Source: Thiodiazotropha sp050291245
Lineage (GTDB): Bacteria > Pseudomonadota > Gammaproteobacteria > Chromatiales > Chromatiaceae
Assembly (NCBI GenBank): GCA_050291245.1
Contig: JBNKJP010000059.1
Location: 39,780 to 103,779, forward strand
DNA length: 64,000 nucleotides
Reading direction: 5' to 3'
The notes below the pieces were generated by a model. That model searched no databases, was not told the DNA's origin, and saw only the letters and a program-made list of their open reading frames with translations. Position numbers and translations under genes: made by a program. Shown piece by piece: positions 54,167-62,918 of the stretch. Each line of letters begins with the position of its first letter. The first letter of the stretch is position 1.

Positions 54167-54796
54167 TCATTTCGGGAGGTAGAGGCCCTGTTCGGAGATC
54201 AACTGGAGAACCCCATCGGGCAACAGATATCGGGGCGAGCGCCCCTGCCCCAGGACAGCGCGGATCTGCGTCGCCGAGATCTGCAGCTGGGTGAAGGTCC
54301 GCAGCATGACACCACCGGCATGGCGTGATTCGAGCTCCGCGGCTCCCCCGCAGCGGCGGGTTTGCAGAAGTTCCCGGGCGTCGGGAGTCAGTCCGGTCTC
54401 ACCCGGGCGCTGCATCACGATCAGGTGCGCCAGACGCAGAATCTCATCCGGGCGATGCCAGGTGGAGAAACCGTTGAAGGCGTCCAACCCCATCATCAGG
54501 CACAGCACCTCGTCCGGCTGTTCCCCACGGATCTCCCGCAGGGTATCCACGGTGTAGGAGGGACCGGCCCGCTTCAGCTCCCGGGCGTCGGCAACGAACC
54601 CGGGCTGGTCCGCAATCGCGGCCTCTACCATCCGCAGCCGCAGGGAGGAAGTCACCTCGGGAGGATCCCGGTGCACCGCCCCGTGCAGCGGGATGAATCG
54701 GACCTGATCGAGATTCAGCGCCTGCTGCACTTCGAGGGCGCTGCGCAGATGCCCGAAGTGGATCGGATCGAAGGTACCCCCAAAGAGACCGATCAT
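54167..54796 (-). CDS. nadD: Nicotinate-nucleotide adenylyltransferase
   Basis: A 209-residue enzyme that adenylates nicotinate mononucleotide in NAD synthesis. It has the nucleotidyltransferase motif GGTFDPIHFGHLRSALE at residues 5-21 and the second motif ISATQIRAVLGQGRSPRYLLP near the C-terminus (seen as TQIR and the downstream SPRYLLPDGV). It starts 4 bp after proA. Confidence 0.96.
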   Translation of the reverse strand: MIGLFGGTFDPIHFGHLRSALEVQQALNLDQVRFIPLHGAVHRDPPEVTSSLRLRMVEAAIADQPGFVADARELKRAGPSYTVDTLREIRGEQPDEVLCLMMGLDAFNGFSTWHRPDEILRLAHLIVMQRPGETGLTPDARELLQTRRCGGAAELESRHAGGVMLRTFTQLQISATQIRAVLGQGRSPRYLLPDGVLQLISEQGLYLPK

Positions 54797-54800
54797 CGCC

Positions 54801-56075
54801 TCAGCTACGGATGTGCCCGTCTCCCAGCACGATGTATTTCACCGAGGTCAGACCTTCGAGCCCCACCGGCCCCCGGGCATGGAACTTGTCGGTGGAGATA
54901 CCGATCTCGGCACCCAGGCCATATTCGAAACCATCGGCAAAACGGGTCGAGGCGTTGACCATCACGGAACTCGAGTCGACCTCGGTGAGGAAGCGCCGCG
55001 CCCGGGTATAGTTCTCCGTGACAATGGCGTCGGTGTGCTGGGAACTGTGCGTATTGATGTGATCGATCGCCTGATCGAGTCCGTCGACCACCCGGATCGA
55101 GAGGATCGGAGCGAGATATTCCGTATCCCAGTCCTCATCGGTAGCCGCCACACAGCCATCGATGATCTCACGGGTCTCGGCGCAACCGCGGATCTCCACA
55201 CCCTTCTCGAACAGAGGCGCTGCAAGCATCAGCAGCATCTCTTCCGCGATCTCCCGGGCCACCAGAAGGGTCTCCATGGTGTTGCAGGTGCCATAGCGCT
55301 GGGTCTTTGAATTCATCGCGATATCGAAGGCCTTGCCCACCTCGGCCTGATCATCGATATAGACGTGGCAGATACCGTCCAGGTGTTTGATCACCGGCAC
55401 CCGGGCATCCCGGCTGATACGCTCGATCAGGCCCTTGCCGCCCCGGGGAATGATCACATCCACAAAGTCCGGCATGGCGATCAGTTCCCCCACTGCGGCA
55501 CGATCCGTGGTGGCCACCACCTGGACCGCCGCTTCCGGCAAACCGGCCTTGGACAGTCCGGCCTGGATACAGGCGGCGATGGCCTGATTTGAGTGATAGG
55601 CCTCGGAACCACCCCTGAGAATGGTGGCGTTTCCCGATTTGAGACACAGGGCCGCGGCATCGGCGGTCACATTGGGTCGGGACTCGTAGATAATGCCGAC
55701 CACCCCCAGGGGCACCCGCATGTGTCCTACCTGGATACCGCTGGGCTGGTATTTCATATCGAACACCTCGCCGATCGGGTCGGGCAGGGCAGCGATCTGG
55801 CGCACCCCTTCGATCATGCTGTCGATGCGCGGCGTGGTCAGCTCCAGCCGATCCAGCAGGGCCGCATCCAGACCTTTCTCCCGGCCGGCATCCAGGTCAA
55901 GGCAATTCTGCGCCACCAACCTGTCCCGGGCCTGGTCCAGTGCTTCGGCGATAGCCTCGAGGGCCTGGTTCTTCAGTGCCGTGGGGCTGCCGGCAAGCAC
56001 TCGGGAGGCCGCCCGGGCCCGGGTTCCGAGTTGTTTCATATATTCGGCGATGTCGGTGATCTGATTCTGGGTCAT
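54801..56075 (-). CDS. proA: Glutamate-5-semialdehyde dehydrogenase
   Basis: A 424-residue NADPH-dependent enzyme of proline synthesis that reduces glutamyl phosphate. The catalytic Cys lies in RYGTCNTMETLLV (about residue 262), and the family's MRVPLGVVGIIYESRPNVT, GNATILRGGSEAYHSN and HLDGICHVYID are complete. Usual length. proA-nadD-rsfS form one leftward unit. Confidence 0.97.
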   Translation of the reverse strand: MTQNQITDIAEYMKQLGTRARAASRVLAGSPTALKNQALEAIAEALDQARDRLVAQNCLDLDAGREKGLDAALLDRLELTTPRIDSMIEGVRQIAALPDPIGEVFDMKYQPSGIQVGHMRVPLGVVGIIYESRPNVTADAAALCLKSGNATILRGGSEAYHSNQAIAACIQAGLSKAGLPEAAVQVVATTDRAAVGELIAMPDFVDVIIPRGGKGLIERISRDARVPVIKHLDGICHVYIDDQAEVGKAFDIAMNSKTQRYGTCNTMETLLVAREIAEEMLLMLAAPLFEKGVEIRGCAETREIIDGCVAATDEDWDTEYLAPILSIRVVDGLDQAIDHINTHSSQHTDAIVTENYTRARRFLTEVDSSSVMVNASTRFADGFEYGLGAEIGISTDKFHARGPVGLEGLTSVKYIVLGDGHIRS

Positions 56076-56259
56076 GGTCGATCGTCTCTGGGTCTCTGTA
56101 TTCGGTACGCGTTGAGAAGTCCGTATTTTCCCGCCGGCTTCATGAAGCCGAGCCGGTTACTGTAGCAAAAATCCACCGAAAAAGGCGGGATAAACCTAAA
56201 CAGGGACCGTTCTGTCTGGCTCATTGTTCTCGCCTCGAATCGTAATGCGTCCGGATCTG

Positions 56260-56496
56260 TCAGCCGGACTCCTCCTGTTGGACTTTCAGGGAATTTCGTT
56301 TCCGGTGACGCCGCTCGATGGCATAGCACAGATTGACGGTCACCACGGCAATAACCGCCAGGATAAAGCCCACCGCGAAGTCGTAATCCCGCAAAGAATA
56401 GGCAAAAAACTCCATGAACAGAAACAGCGCACCGATACCGGCCAGCAGGCCGATCCAGGTCAGTGGACTGTTGAACAAGAGATACTTTCGTTCCAT
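56260..56496 (-). CDS. Small membrane protein, unrecognised
   Basis: A 78-residue protein with two hydrophobic helices (TWIGLLAGIGALFLFMEFFA and FAVGFILAVIAVVTVNLCYA) and a basic tail (ERRHRKRNS). Its start, with AGGAGGCG before the ATG, and its clean topology make it likely real. It faces the retropepsin-like gene divergently across 81 bp. No family assigned. Confidence 0.6.
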   Translation of the reverse strand: MERKYLLFNSPLTWIGLLAGIGALFLFMEFFAYSLRDYDFAVGFILAVIAVVTVNLCYAIERRHRKRNSLKVQQEESG

Positions 56497-56577
56497 GTAC
56501 TGCGCCTCCTAATTAAAGTTCGTCCCGGTTTAACCGAAAACATAATCAGGCAAATGTGTAACAGGGTCCAGGGAATC

Positions 56578-57099
56578 ATGCTCAAGCTCATTTTCAGTGT
56601 CCTGCTGGTTTTTGGCTCGATCGGACAGCTTCAAGCCGAACAGTTCATTTTCGATGTGCCCATGCATATGAAGGGCGCCAGCACCTATTACATCTCAGGC
56701 AAGATTGGCACGATGCCGGCCTCGGAATTCATGGTCGATACGGGGTCCAGCTATATGACCATCAATGAAACCACCCTTACGGAACTGCGCAGCGTAGCCA
56801 ACCCGCGCTATATCCGGGATCTGAAAGGGACACTGGCCAACGGTAAGGAGATGCGGGTGCCGGTCTACGCGGTGCGTGATGTATTGATCGGGGATGAGTG
56901 TCTTCTGGATGAGGTGGAGGTGGCGGTGTTTCCCGGGTCCACTCGGCAGATCCTGGGCTTGAGCGCACTTTTGAAGACCGCCCCGTTTATCTTTTCGACG
57001 GAACCGCCGCAGCTGCAACTGAGCAACTGCCATCTGACAAAGATGGCATCCGACGACCAGCAAACACCACTGGCCGTCGGAATGAACACCCCCAATTGA
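56578..57099 (+). CDS. Retropepsin-like (clan AA) aspartic protease, exported
   Basis: A 173-residue protein with a signal peptide (LKLIFSVLLVFGSIGQLQAE) and the aspartic protease motif MVDTGSSYMTINE (Asp in DTG at about residue 54), followed by the ILGLSALLK strand that corresponds to the second conserved block. Single-motif proteins of this kind must dimerise to be active. ATG 56578 fits the signal peptide; an ATG eight codons upstream is possible. The substrate is unknown. Confidence 0.78.
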   Translation: MLKLIFSVLLVFGSIGQLQAEQFIFDVPMHMKGASTYYISGKIGTMPASEFMVDTGSSYMTINETTLTELRSVANPRYIRDLKGTLANGKEMRVPVYAVRDVLIGDECLLDEVEVAVFPGSTRQILGLSALLKTAPFIFSTEPPQLQLSNCHLTKMASDDQQTPLAVGMNTPN

Positions 57100-57182
57100 G
57101 GGGTTGAACCTGAATTCGTGCGTTCAAGGCGGCGCATAGCGCAAGCTATGAACCCACGGATCCCGGTTAAAATCAGTACAAA

Positions 57183-57431
57183 CTATCTTTCTTCTGTTAT
57201 GGATTTCGCTTCGAAAGCGCTGAATTCTGCGGCATCAACTGCGCCATCCTGATTACTGTCGGCGGTTTCCCAGCCGTTGTAGAGCATCTCGTTGGCGGTG
57301 GCCTCTTCGGATGAGATGCTGCCATCACCGTTGGTATCGAGGGCGGTGAAGGCATCTTCCGCAATCGCGCTGGTCAGAAAGCCTGCGGCTGCCAATGCCA
57401 ATGCGGTCTGTTTCAGGGTCTTCATATTCAT
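57183..57431 (-). CDS. Exported EF-hand protein (first copy)
   Basis: An 82-residue protein: signal peptide (KTLKQTALALAAAGFLTSAI) and two EF-hand loops, DTNGDGSISSEE and DSNQDGAVDAAE, each with the Asp/Asn ligands at positions 1, 3, 5 and Glu at 12. It should bind Ca2+ in the periplasm or outside. AAGGAGAA lies before ATG 57431. It is a paralogue of the EF-hand protein at 57692-57943, with a shared MLY(N/K)GW linker. Confidence 0.8.
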   Translation of the reverse strand: MNMKTLKQTALALAAAGFLTSAIAEDAFTALDTNGDGSISSEEATANEMLYNGWETADSNQDGAVDAAEFSAFEAKSITEER

Positions 57432-57622
57432 CAAGTTCTCCTTAACAATATTTATTGAGGATACCAGGGACACCGTCCTGCTATCGTCACTGGTGGCTCA
57501 ATGAAACACCCAGGACAAAACAAATGCGGTGATGGAAATCACATTTCCATCATTTAATTCCTATCCAAAAACTGTTTAATTGATCAATGACTTAGGCTAG
57601 TTTTTCGTCGTTTGAAGGGGGC

Positions 57623-57662
57623 AAAAAAAACCAGCAGCCAGACGAACCGGCCACTGGTTTTC
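57623..57662 (-). terminator. Rho-independent terminator of the upstream EF-hand gene
   Basis: On the minus strand AAAACCAG-GGCC and GGC-CTGGTTTT form a stem, followed by a run of T residues (eight A on the plus strand at 57623-57630). It lies 30 bp past the stop codon of the EF-hand gene at 57692-57943. Confidence 0.75.
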
Positions 57663-57691
57663 TACCCTTAAATTACATCATCCGCGGTGGG

Positions 57692-57943
57692 TTATTCGCT
57701 GGGCTTTTGTTGCGCTTCAAAGGCGCTGAATTCCGCCGCATCGACCTGGCCGTCCGCATTAGCGTCGATTTCGGCCCAGCCTTTGTAGAGCATTTCATCA
57801 CCGGTGGACTCTTCCGCCGAGATATAACCGTCGGCATTGACATCCAGCTTGGAGAAAGCGGAGCCATCTTCGGCAACCGCGACGTTGACGAAACCCGCAG
57901 CGGCGATGCTCAGCAGGGTCATTTTAATGGTCATTTTCTTCAT
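57692..57943 (-). CDS. Exported EF-hand protein (second copy)
   Basis: An 83-residue paralogue of the protein at 57183-57431: signal peptide (MKKMTIKMTLLSIAAAGFVN, cut after AVA), loops DVNADGYISAEE and DANADGQVDAAE, and the same ...AAEFSAFEA end. AAGGAG is only 1 nt from the first ATG (57949) but 7 nt from the next (57943), so the latter is chosen. A terminator separates the two genes. Confidence 0.8.
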   Translation of the reverse strand: MKKMTIKMTLLSIAAAGFVNVAVAEDGSAFSKLDVNADGYISAEESTGDEMLYKGWAEIDANADGQVDAAEFSAFEAQQKPSE

Positions 57944-58103
57944 CTTCATACTCCTTGTTCATGATGGTTTGGATCCAAAGTCCCTATCCGGACTCTGTAT
58001 CGCATCTGACAGCGGAGCCGTGAAAAAAGAGGTGACCGGGGTCACAAATGCCGGGGAATGGCATTCCCGGGAAAGACATTCCTACCACAGGATGTGCGCA
58101 GGA

Positions 58104-59117
58104 TCACAAGAAGTCTCTGCCGGAAACGCCCTGAGCGATGTTCTGTAAACCCAACCAGGGGTCCGCGCTCGACAGCCCCTTGATCGCCAGATCCGTATCT
58201 GCACAGTGAATCAACAGGCGCCGCCAGCGCTCACCGGTTCCTGACTTGAGGGCCTTCTGGATCAGGGGTTTGCGTTTCTCCCAAACCCGGAAACGGTTCA
58301 TTACCTGGGCCGGACTCTGGCCCTGTTCCACCTCACAGGCCATCTCCGCCAGGGCACGGATCTCACGGCTCAACCCCCACAACACCACCGGCGCGGCGAT
58401 CCCCTCGGCCTTCAGTGCACTGAGCATGCGCAACCCCTTTGCTGTGTTACCTCCCAACAGAGTATCGAGCAGTCCGAATACATCGAAGCGGGCGCTGTCC
58501 GCCACAGACTGGACCAGTTGCGCCTGACTGATCACCCCAGGCCCTTGCAGTAACAACAGTTTTTCGATCTCCTGACTGGCGGCCAGCAGGTTTCCCTCCA
58601 CCCGGTCGGCGAGCATCTCCACCACCCCCGGTTCGGGAATCAGGCCCGCTTTGCGCAGACGTTGCTCAATCCAGGGACCGAGCCGCCCCCCCTCGACCGG
58701 CCAGATCTGCAGGAAAACCCCGATCTGTTCGATCCCCCGCAGCCATTTGCTGGAGGTCTGGGCCCGCTCCAGTTTCGGCAATATGATCAGCAGCACGGTA
58801 TCTTCCGCCGGAGACTCGCAGTAGGCGACCAGCGCCTTGCTTCCCTCCGTACCGAGCTTGGGGGAATTCAGACGCAACTCCAGGAGACGCCGGTCGCCGA
58901 ACAGGGAGAGGCTCTGCGCCGCCTGGGCCAGGGCCGACCAGTCGAACCCGCTGCCCGCGTCAAGGACTTCCCGTTCCAGGTAACCCTGTTCCCGGGCGGC
59001 CCGACGGATCTCATCGGCTGCTTCCATCATCTGCAAAGGCTCATCCCCGCTGAGCAGATAGACCGGCGCGAGGGCGGATTGGAGATGGCGGCTCAGTTGA
59101 TCGTTGCGCAGTTTCAT
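58104..59117 (-). CDS. holA: DNA polymerase III delta subunit
   Basis: A 337-residue clamp-loader subunit that opens the beta clamp. It has the N-terminal DNA_pol3_delta pattern (LAPVYLLSGDEPLQMMEAAD), the middle EIEKLLLL helix and the FDVFGLLDTLLGGNTAKGLRML segment, and a C-terminal helical domain. It overlaps lptE by 4 nt (ATGA), so both are translated together, as is common. Confidence 0.95.
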   Translation of the reverse strand: MKLRNDQLSRHLQSALAPVYLLSGDEPLQMMEAADEIRRAAREQGYLEREVLDAGSGFDWSALAQAAQSLSLFGDRRLLELRLNSPKLGTEGSKALVAYCESPAEDTVLLIILPKLERAQTSSKWLRGIEQIGVFLQIWPVEGGRLGPWIEQRLRKAGLIPEPGVVEMLADRVEGNLLAASQEIEKLLLLQGPGVISQAQLVQSVADSARFDVFGLLDTLLGGNTAKGLRMLSALKAEGIAAPVVLWGLSREIRALAEMACEVEQGQSPAQVMNRFRVWEKRKPLIQKALKSGTGERWRRLLIHCADTDLAIKGLSSADPWLGLQNIAQGVSGRDFL

Positions 59118-59653
59118 GGCCCGGCCGACGCCTTGGGGGACTGCTTCATGCGCGCCTCGAGCATGCGGATCACTTGGGAAGCCATGTCGTGGCGCATCTC
59201 ACTCATCAGCAGCTCCGCCTCGTTACGTTGACCGAGTTCGTCACTGCCGCCGTAGCTGAGCTGGCGCACCAGTTCCAGGGACTGCTCCTCCCGGGACTCC
59301 TCCCCCGAGGAGGAAGGCATGCTCAGACGAAACTCCGCCTGCAGACGGATCTCCTGATCCAGCGCCTTGCCGTTGGCATCCACGGAGAGCACCCGGTTGG
59401 AGAACTTCTCCCGGATAACCTGCAGGCGGTAGCGGGCAGTCTTCGCATCCGGAGCGAAGATCACGCCCCCATTGAGCAGGGCCTCCTGCAGCACCCCCGC
59501 CAGGGTGTCGGGGGTAGCCCCCCCCCCGGGGATGAAGATCCCGTTCAGAGCCTGAGAGGGGTGAGCGTACCCCTTGAGATGAAATCCGCAGCCGGCCAGG
59601 GTCAGCAGCAGCAGGGCCAGCAACAAGCGTAGCAGGCAGGACTCACTTCGCAA
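59114..59653 (-). CDS. lptE: LPS-assembly lipoprotein LptE
   Basis: A 179-residue outer-membrane lipoprotein that plugs the LptD barrel and helps insert lipopolysaccharide. Signal and lipobox LLLTLAGCGFHLKG (Cys about 22) are followed by the typical FHLKGYAHPSQALNGIFI and RYRLQVIREKFSNRVLSVD strands. Its start overlaps the leuS end by 11 nt. The gene shows that the organism has lipopolysaccharide. Confidence 0.93.
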   Translation of the reverse strand: MRSESCLLRLLLALLLLTLAGCGFHLKGYAHPSQALNGIFIPGGGATPDTLAGVLQEALLNGGVIFAPDAKTARYRLQVIREKFSNRVLSVDANGKALDQEIRLQAEFRLSMPSSSGEESREEQSLELVRQLSYGGSDELGQRNEAELLMSEMRHDMASQVIRMLEARMKQSPKASAGP

Positions 59654-62228
59654 CGATATTCACCAGCTTGTTGGGCACCACGATGACCTTGCGAACGGGG
59701 GCCTCCCCGATGAAGCGCTGCACATTGTCGTTCTCCAGGGCGATGGCCTGAATCCGTTCGTTGCCCGCATCCGCGGGCACCTCGATGCTCGCCCGCACCT
59801 TGCCGTTAACCTGCACCACATAGGGAATCCGATCCTGTTTCAGCGCCTCCTCGTCGGGCTCCGGCCAGCTCCCTTGCAGAATCTCCTCGCCGTAACCCAG
59901 CTCACGCCACAGATGATGGGTCACATGGGGCGCAATGGGGCCCAACAGTCGCAGAATCAGGGACAATCCCTCGCGCAGCAGGCTCCGGTCCGCCGGGGTA
60001 TCCCCCAGCTTGTAGAGGATGTTGGTCATCCCCATGCAGGCGGAGACCACATTGTTGAAGCGGTTACGCTGATAGTCGTAGAGGGCCTTCTTCAGCAGTT
60101 CGTGCAACTCCCGCCGCGCGGCCTGCTGGGCCTCGTTCAGATCCGTCCTGTCCCGGGCTTCCCCGGCGGCGAGCCAGGGCTGATGGGTCTCCGCCAGGGA
60201 CCAGAGCCGGCGCAGGAAGCGCGAGGCGCCTTCCACCCCTTCGTCACTCCACTCCAGGGACTGGTCCGGTGGCGAAGTAAACATGGTGTAGAGCCGCACC
60301 GTATCGGCGCCGTAACGGTCGATCAGGGTTTGCGGATCCACCCCGTTGTTCTTCGACTTGGACATCTTTTCGATACCGCCGATCTCTACCGGCTGGGCAT
60401 CCCCGGTCAGTACCGCGCTGAGGGGCCGGCCCTTGTCGTCGGTGGTCAGGGAGACCTCCGCGGGGTTGAACCAGCTGCGGCTGCCGTCGCTCTCCTCGCG
60501 GTAGAAGGTCTCCGCCACCACCATGCCCTGGGTCAGCAGCCGGGTGAAGGGTTCATTGCTGCTCACCAGTCCCGCGTCACGCAGCAGTTTGTGGTAGAAA
60601 CGGGCGTAGAGCAGGTGCAGCACCGCATGCTCGATGCCGCCGATGTAGTGATCCACCGGCAGCCAGTAGTCGGCCCGGGCATCAAGCATGGTCCCGGCAT
60701 CCGGGCAGGTGTAGCGGGCGTAGTACCAACTCGACTCCATGAAGGTGTCGAAGGTGTCGGTCTCGCGCCGGGCCTCGCCGCCGCACTCGGGACAGCTACA
60801 GGCGGCGAACGCCGGGTCGCTCTTCAACGGGTTGATGGTATCTTCGTCGTAGACGATCTCCTCCGGCAGACGCACCGGAAGATCCGCGAGGGGCACCGGC
60901 ACGATGCCGCAACGCTCACAATGGATCATCGGGATCGGGGTACCCCAGTAGCGCTGCCGGGACACACCCCAGTCGCGCAACCGGTAGTTGTTGCGTTTTT
61001 CCCCCAGGCCTCGTTCCCCCAGCCACTCGGCGATGGCGTCGAAGGCGGCCTCGGAGGACAAGCCGTCGAAGGGCCCCGAATCCTGCAACACCCCCTTTTC
61101 CACGTAGGCCGCGGCCTGGATGTCCCAGTCGGAGCCGTCCTTGGGGTGAATGACCTTTTTGATCGGAATGCCGTACTTGTTGGCGAAGGCGTGATCCCGC
61201 TCGTCATGCCCGGGCACCGCCATCACCGCGCCGGTGCCGTAGCCCATAAGCACGAAGTTGGCGGCATACACCGGCACCTTGTCACCGCTTACCGGATGGA
61301 TGGCATGGATCCCCAGGGGCATGCCCTTCTTCTCCGCGGTCTCCAGCTCGGCCTCGGTGGTGCCGCCGCGACGGCACTCGTCAATGAATCCGGCCAGCTC
61401 CGGGTTGGACTCCGCCGCCGCCAGGGCCAGCGGATGTTCCGCCGCCACCGCCACGTAGGTAACCCCCATCAAGGTGTCCGGGCGGGTGGTATAGATGGTC
61501 AGGGTCTGCTCCCCGCCGTCGATGGCGAAGTTCATCTCCACCCCGTAGGAACGCCCGATCCAGTTGCGCTGCATGGTGCGCACCTGCTCCGGCCACTCCT
61601 CGAGCCCGTCGATCTCATCGAGCAGTTCGTCGGCGTAGTCGGTGATCTTGATAAACCACTGGGGGATTTCCCGCCGCTCCACCCGCGCCCCGGAGCGCCA
61701 GCCGCGTCCGTCGATTACCTGTTCGTTGGCCAATACCGTCTGATCCACCGGATCCCAGTTCACCACCGCGTTCTTACGGTAGACCAGGCCCTTGCGGTAG
61801 AGCTCGGTGAACAGCCACTGTTCCCACTTGTAGTATTCGGGTTTACAGGTCGCCAGTTCACGACGCCAGTCGTAGCCGAAGCCAAGACTCTTGAGCTGTG
61901 ACTTCATGTACTGGATGTTTTCGTAGGTCCAGGCCGCGGGAGCCGCCCGGTTCTTGCGCGCCGCGTTCTCCGCCGGAAGGCCGAAGGCATCCCAACCCAT
62001 GGGTTGCAACACGTTCTTGCCCAGCATGCGCTGGTAACGGGCGATCACATCTCCGATGGTGTAGTTGCGCACATGCCCCATGTGCAGCTTGCCGCTGGGA
62101 TAGGGGAACATGGAGAGACAGTAGAATTTCTCCCGGCCGGGATCTTCGACCACCTCGAAGGTTCCGCTGTTTTCCCAATGTGATTGGACCTCGGCCTCGA
62201 CAGCGGCCGGATCGTAGTGACTCTGCAT
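59643..62228 (-). CDS. leuS: Leucyl-tRNA synthetase
   Basis: An 861-residue class I synthetase. The HIGH motif is in MFPYPSGKLHMGHVRNYTIG (about 40-59), the CP1 editing domain contains TTRPDTLMGVTYVAVAAEHP, and KMSKS lies in IEKMSKSKNNGVDP (about 620). A zinc-type insert has the CERCGIVP / CSCPECGG cysteines. Length equals that of bacterial LeuRS. First gene of the leuS-lptE-holA set. Confidence 0.98.
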   Translation of the reverse strand: MQSHYDPAAVEAEVQSHWENSGTFEVVEDPGREKFYCLSMFPYPSGKLHMGHVRNYTIGDVIARYQRMLGKNVLQPMGWDAFGLPAENAARKNRAAPAAWTYENIQYMKSQLKSLGFGYDWRRELATCKPEYYKWEQWLFTELYRKGLVYRKNAVVNWDPVDQTVLANEQVIDGRGWRSGARVERREIPQWFIKITDYADELLDEIDGLEEWPEQVRTMQRNWIGRSYGVEMNFAIDGGEQTLTIYTTRPDTLMGVTYVAVAAEHPLALAAAESNPELAGFIDECRRGGTTEAELETAEKKGMPLGIHAIHPVSGDKVPVYAANFVLMGYGTGAVMAVPGHDERDHAFANKYGIPIKKVIHPKDGSDWDIQAAAYVEKGVLQDSGPFDGLSSEAAFDAIAEWLGERGLGEKRNNYRLRDWGVSRQRYWGTPIPMIHCERCGIVPVPLADLPVRLPEEIVYDEDTINPLKSDPAFAACSCPECGGEARRETDTFDTFMESSWYYARYTCPDAGTMLDARADYWLPVDHYIGGIEHAVLHLLYARFYHKLLRDAGLVSSNEPFTRLLTQGMVVAETFYREESDGSRSWFNPAEVSLTTDDKGRPLSAVLTGDAQPVEIGGIEKMSKSKNNGVDPQTLIDRYGADTVRLYTMFTSPPDQSLEWSDEGVEGASRFLRRLWSLAETHQPWLAAGEARDRTDLNEAQQAARRELHELLKKALYDYQRNRFNNVVSACMGMTNILYKLGDTPADRSLLREGLSLILRLLGPIAPHVTHHLWRELGYGEEILQGSWPEPDEEALKQDRIPYVVQVNGKVRASIEVPADAGNERIQAIALENDNVQRFIGEAPVRKVIVVPNKLVNIVAK

Positions 62229-62305
62229 AATTCAGCTCGAAATTGATATTGGACGTCAATCGCGGAAGGATACCGCAGCCGGACCGGGACAGAAAGGTTT
62301 GGCCA

Positions 62306-62728
62306 TCAGCGGGATTCCGGACCCGATTCCCGCCCCGGATACATCCGCGCAATGATCCTCTCGATCATGCTCCTCCAGGCGTTGGCGACCTGCGGGTCAT
62401 AGGCATCATCGAAACGGGCCACCGTATCCAGCAAGGCATCCATCCACATATCCAGATGCCGTTCCTCAACTTCCAGACGCGTGTGAAGGCGGCCCAGCAT
62501 CTCAGCATACAATTTCGCGCCCGGACGCCCCTCGGCCACGTCGTCCAGGGTAAGCAGGGTGATATTGAGTTTGCGCTTCAGCGCCTCAATGTCCCGATGT
62601 TCGAAGAACCGGGCAATTTCCTCCGATTGAGCAACAAAATGCTCATAGAAAGCATCCAGAAACCCCGGCTTGCGCATCACCCGATCCAGACTCTGCTGAA
62701 AAGTCACGATAGGGTTGGAACGGTTCAT
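62306..62728 (-). CDS. Globin-like haem protein
   Basis: A 140-residue single-domain globin-like protein: FYEHFVAQSEEIARFFEHRD in the B-C-E region, the distal side following, and HLDMWMDALLDTVARFDDAY near the G-H helices. The proximal His may be H102 (LHTRLEVEERHLD). Oxygen, NO or redox sensing are possible. ATG 62728 gives the usual globin start; an ATG 15 codons upstream is also open. No partner gene for signalling adjoins. It is 77 bp from the leuS start. Confidence 0.7.
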   Translation of the reverse strand: MNRSNPIVTFQQSLDRVMRKPGFLDAFYEHFVAQSEEIARFFEHRDIEALKRKLNITLLTLDDVAEGRPGAKLYAEMLGRLHTRLEVEERHLDMWMDALLDTVARFDDAYDPQVANAWRSMIERIIARMYPGRESGPESR

Positions 62729-62918
62729 CACTCGGATAGACTCCAAACACCAAATTGTGGGACACCCAGACATCGGGACTTAGATAATGATACCACCGGG
62801 AGCACCCGTTCCGGAGGCAAGGGAGAAAATCAACCACGACTATGTGTATCAAATACTGAATGGTACCATGTGGCGGATTGTAAAGATTTTTTCATCGACT
62901 GGCCGCTCAAGGAATACC

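Noticed and set aside
59874..61901. 675-codon open frame opposite leuS
   Set aside because: A shadow of GC-rich leuS codons; leuS is certain and the antisense product has no recognisable feature.
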